Below, piece by piece: positions 10,720 through 11,582 of a stretch of 11,582 nucleotides of DNA. The stretch covers positions 1 to 11,582 of the forward strand of contig JAODNB010000109.1 in assembly GCA_025464795.1 (NCBI GenBank), read 5' to 3'. Numbering within the stretch: the stretch's first letter is position 1; the number at the start of each line of letters is the position of its first letter. The notes under the pieces are model-generated. The model did no database searches. It was given only the letters and a program-made list of their open reading frames with translations, and had not been told where the DNA came from. A program made the translations under genes and the position numbers. The DNA is from Frankiales bacterium (GTDB lineage Bacteria > Actinomycetota > Actinomycetes > Mycobacteriales > SCTD01).

Positions 10720-11582
10720 GTGTCGGCTAGCGAGACGGTCGAGGTCAGCGGGCACCTCATGGACACCGGGCTGCTCGCCCGCGTGCTCGACGACGTGCTG
10801 GGGTACGGCGGTGACTACCGCATCGACCGGCTCGACGTCGGTCGCGCCCACGACGACGAGTCCCAGGCCAAGATCACCGTCTCCGCCGAGGACAACGAGG
10901 CATTGCAGCGGCTGCTGATGCGGTTGCAGGCCCACGGGGTCAACCAGGTCGACCCCGGGGAGGCCATGACGCGGACCTGCGACCGGGACGGCGTCTTCCC
11001 GGACGACTTCTACTCGACGACCAACCTCGAGACGGTCGTGCGGATCGGCACGGAGTGGATCCCGGTCGAGCAGCCCGAGATGGACTGCGGCCTGGTCGTC
11101 CGAGGAAGCCGGGTCCGCACCGTGCCCGTGTCGGACGTCAAGGCGGGCGACTCGGTCGTGTGTGGCGCCTCAGGGGTCAAGGTCGTCCTGCCGGCCCGCG
11201 AGCACAGCAGCTCCGAGGACGCGTTCGAGTTCATGAGCTCCTCGGTCTCCTCGGAGAAGCCGCAGGCCCTGCTGGTACGCCAGATCGCCCAGCGCATGCG
11301 GGAGGTCAAGTCCGACGGGCAGAAGGTGCTCTGGGTCGGCGGGCCCGGCATCGTCCACACCGGCGCGGCTCCGGCTTTCACGGCGCTGGTCGAGCACGGC
11401 TTCGTGGACGTGCTGTTCGCCGGCAACGCCCTCGCCACCCACGACATCGAGTCGGCGCTCTACGGCACGTCGCTGGGCGTCGACCTCGCCCAGGGCAAGG
11501 GCGTCGAGCACGGGCACGAGCACCACATCCGCGCGATCAACACGATCCGACGGTGCGGCTCGATCGCCGACGCGGTCTCTCA
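10720..11582 (+). CDS. LOR/SDH-region protein of the TIGR00300 family (ornithine cyclodeaminase-like), partial at window edge
   Basis: The frame is open from GTG 10720 to the window end: 287 residues, no stop. Residues 5-125 match the LOR/SDH bifunctional enzyme conserved region: VEVSGHLMDTGLLARVLDDV (7-26), FYSTTN (97-102), WIPVEQPEMDCGLVV (113-127). The second part has FMSSSVSSEKP (171-181), a Rossmann-like VLWVGGPGIVHTGAA (203-217), and LYGTSLGVDLAQGKGVEHGH (247-266) followed by HHIRAIN. This arrangement is that of TIGR00300 proteins (about 400 residues) known from archaea, with related C-terminal domains in the cyanobacterial arginine-degrading enzymes ArgZ/AgrE; one methanogen member has been reported as an ornithine cyclodeaminase (ornithine to proline plus ammonia). 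I infer an amino-acid deaminase role. About 110-130 residues are missing beyond the edge. It is probably the third gene of the esterase operon. Confidence 0.88.
   Translation, partial: MSASETVEVSGHLMDTGLLARVLDDVLGYGGDYRIDRLDVGRAHDDESQAKITVSAEDNEALQRLLMRLQAHGVNQVDPGEAMTRTCDRDGVFPDDFYSTTNLETVVRIGTEWIPVEQPEMDCGLVVRGSRVRTVPVSDVKAGDSVVCGASGVKVVLPAREHSSSEDAFEFMSSSVSSEKPQALLVRQIAQRMREVKSDGQKVLWVGGPGIVHTGAAPAFTALVEHGFVDVLFAGNALATHDIESALYGTSLGVDLAQGKGVEHGHEHHIRAINTIRRCGSIADAVS

Noticed and set aside
1..11582. A new defence, toxin-antitoxin or biosynthetic cluster
   Set aside because: No toxin-antitoxin pair, restriction or CRISPR genes, or multi-enzyme biosynthetic set is present. The genes are separately recognisable and arranged in small alternating transcripts.

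Overview
The window is very GC-rich, with strong third-position G/C bias, frequent GTG starts, TANNNT -10 elements directly before start codons, and gene families typical of Actinomycetota: a DUF222/13E12 protein, a MacRS-type two-component pair, a group III phosphofructokinase and an Rv2179c-type exoribonuclease. I place it in a high-GC actinobacterial chromosome but cannot name a genus. I see no tRNA, rRNA, CRISPR array, insertion sequence or prophage gene. It reads as ordinary chromosome with several small accessory genes.

Layout, left to right. A DUF222 (HNH-nuclease family) gene runs off the left edge on the minus strand (1-427) and is divergent from a RimJ/RimL-like GNAT acetyltransferase (501-1106). 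A 6-phosphofructokinase (1076-2101, minus) converges on the acetyltransferase and is divergent from a secreted coiled-coil protein with a C-terminal RlpA-like double-psi beta-barrel (2155-3177). A SnoaL-like protein follows (3262-3711), tail to tail with an Rv2179c-type 3'-5' exoribonuclease (3708-4193, minus). Divergent from that, a DUF1028 Ntn-hydrolase-like gene and glycerol kinase glpK form a GTGA-overlapping pair (4212-6472). Next comes a minus-strand operon transcribed from about 8940 down to 6469: PlsC-like acyltransferase, MacS-type histidine kinase, NarL-type response regulator. On the plus strand the end of the window holds an Est30-like carboxylesterase, a proline-rich protein with two membrane segments, and a LOR/SDH (TIGR00300) protein cut by the window end.

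Possible functional links (inference). The phosphofructokinase carries Asp104/Lys124, the signature of the PPi-dependent, reversible enzyme; with GlpK feeding triose phosphate this would suit two-way flux between glycerol and hexose. The two-component pair is embedded in a lipid setting (acyltransferase in its operon, esterase divergent).

Structural themes. All three tail-to-tail junctions overlap, and two share a single CTAG as TAG stop on both strands. CTAG is otherwise very rare and sits almost only at gene boundaries. Four genes have TANNNT 6-7 nt before the start codon and no convincing Shine-Dalgarno, which predicts leaderless transcripts. The DUF222/GNAT intergenic region holds a perfect actinobacterial DnaA box inside a 14-bp palindrome. 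I found no convincing new multi-gene system; the best leads are the PPi-type phosphofructokinase, the DUF1028-glpK coupling, the DnaA-box region and the LOR/SDH gene.
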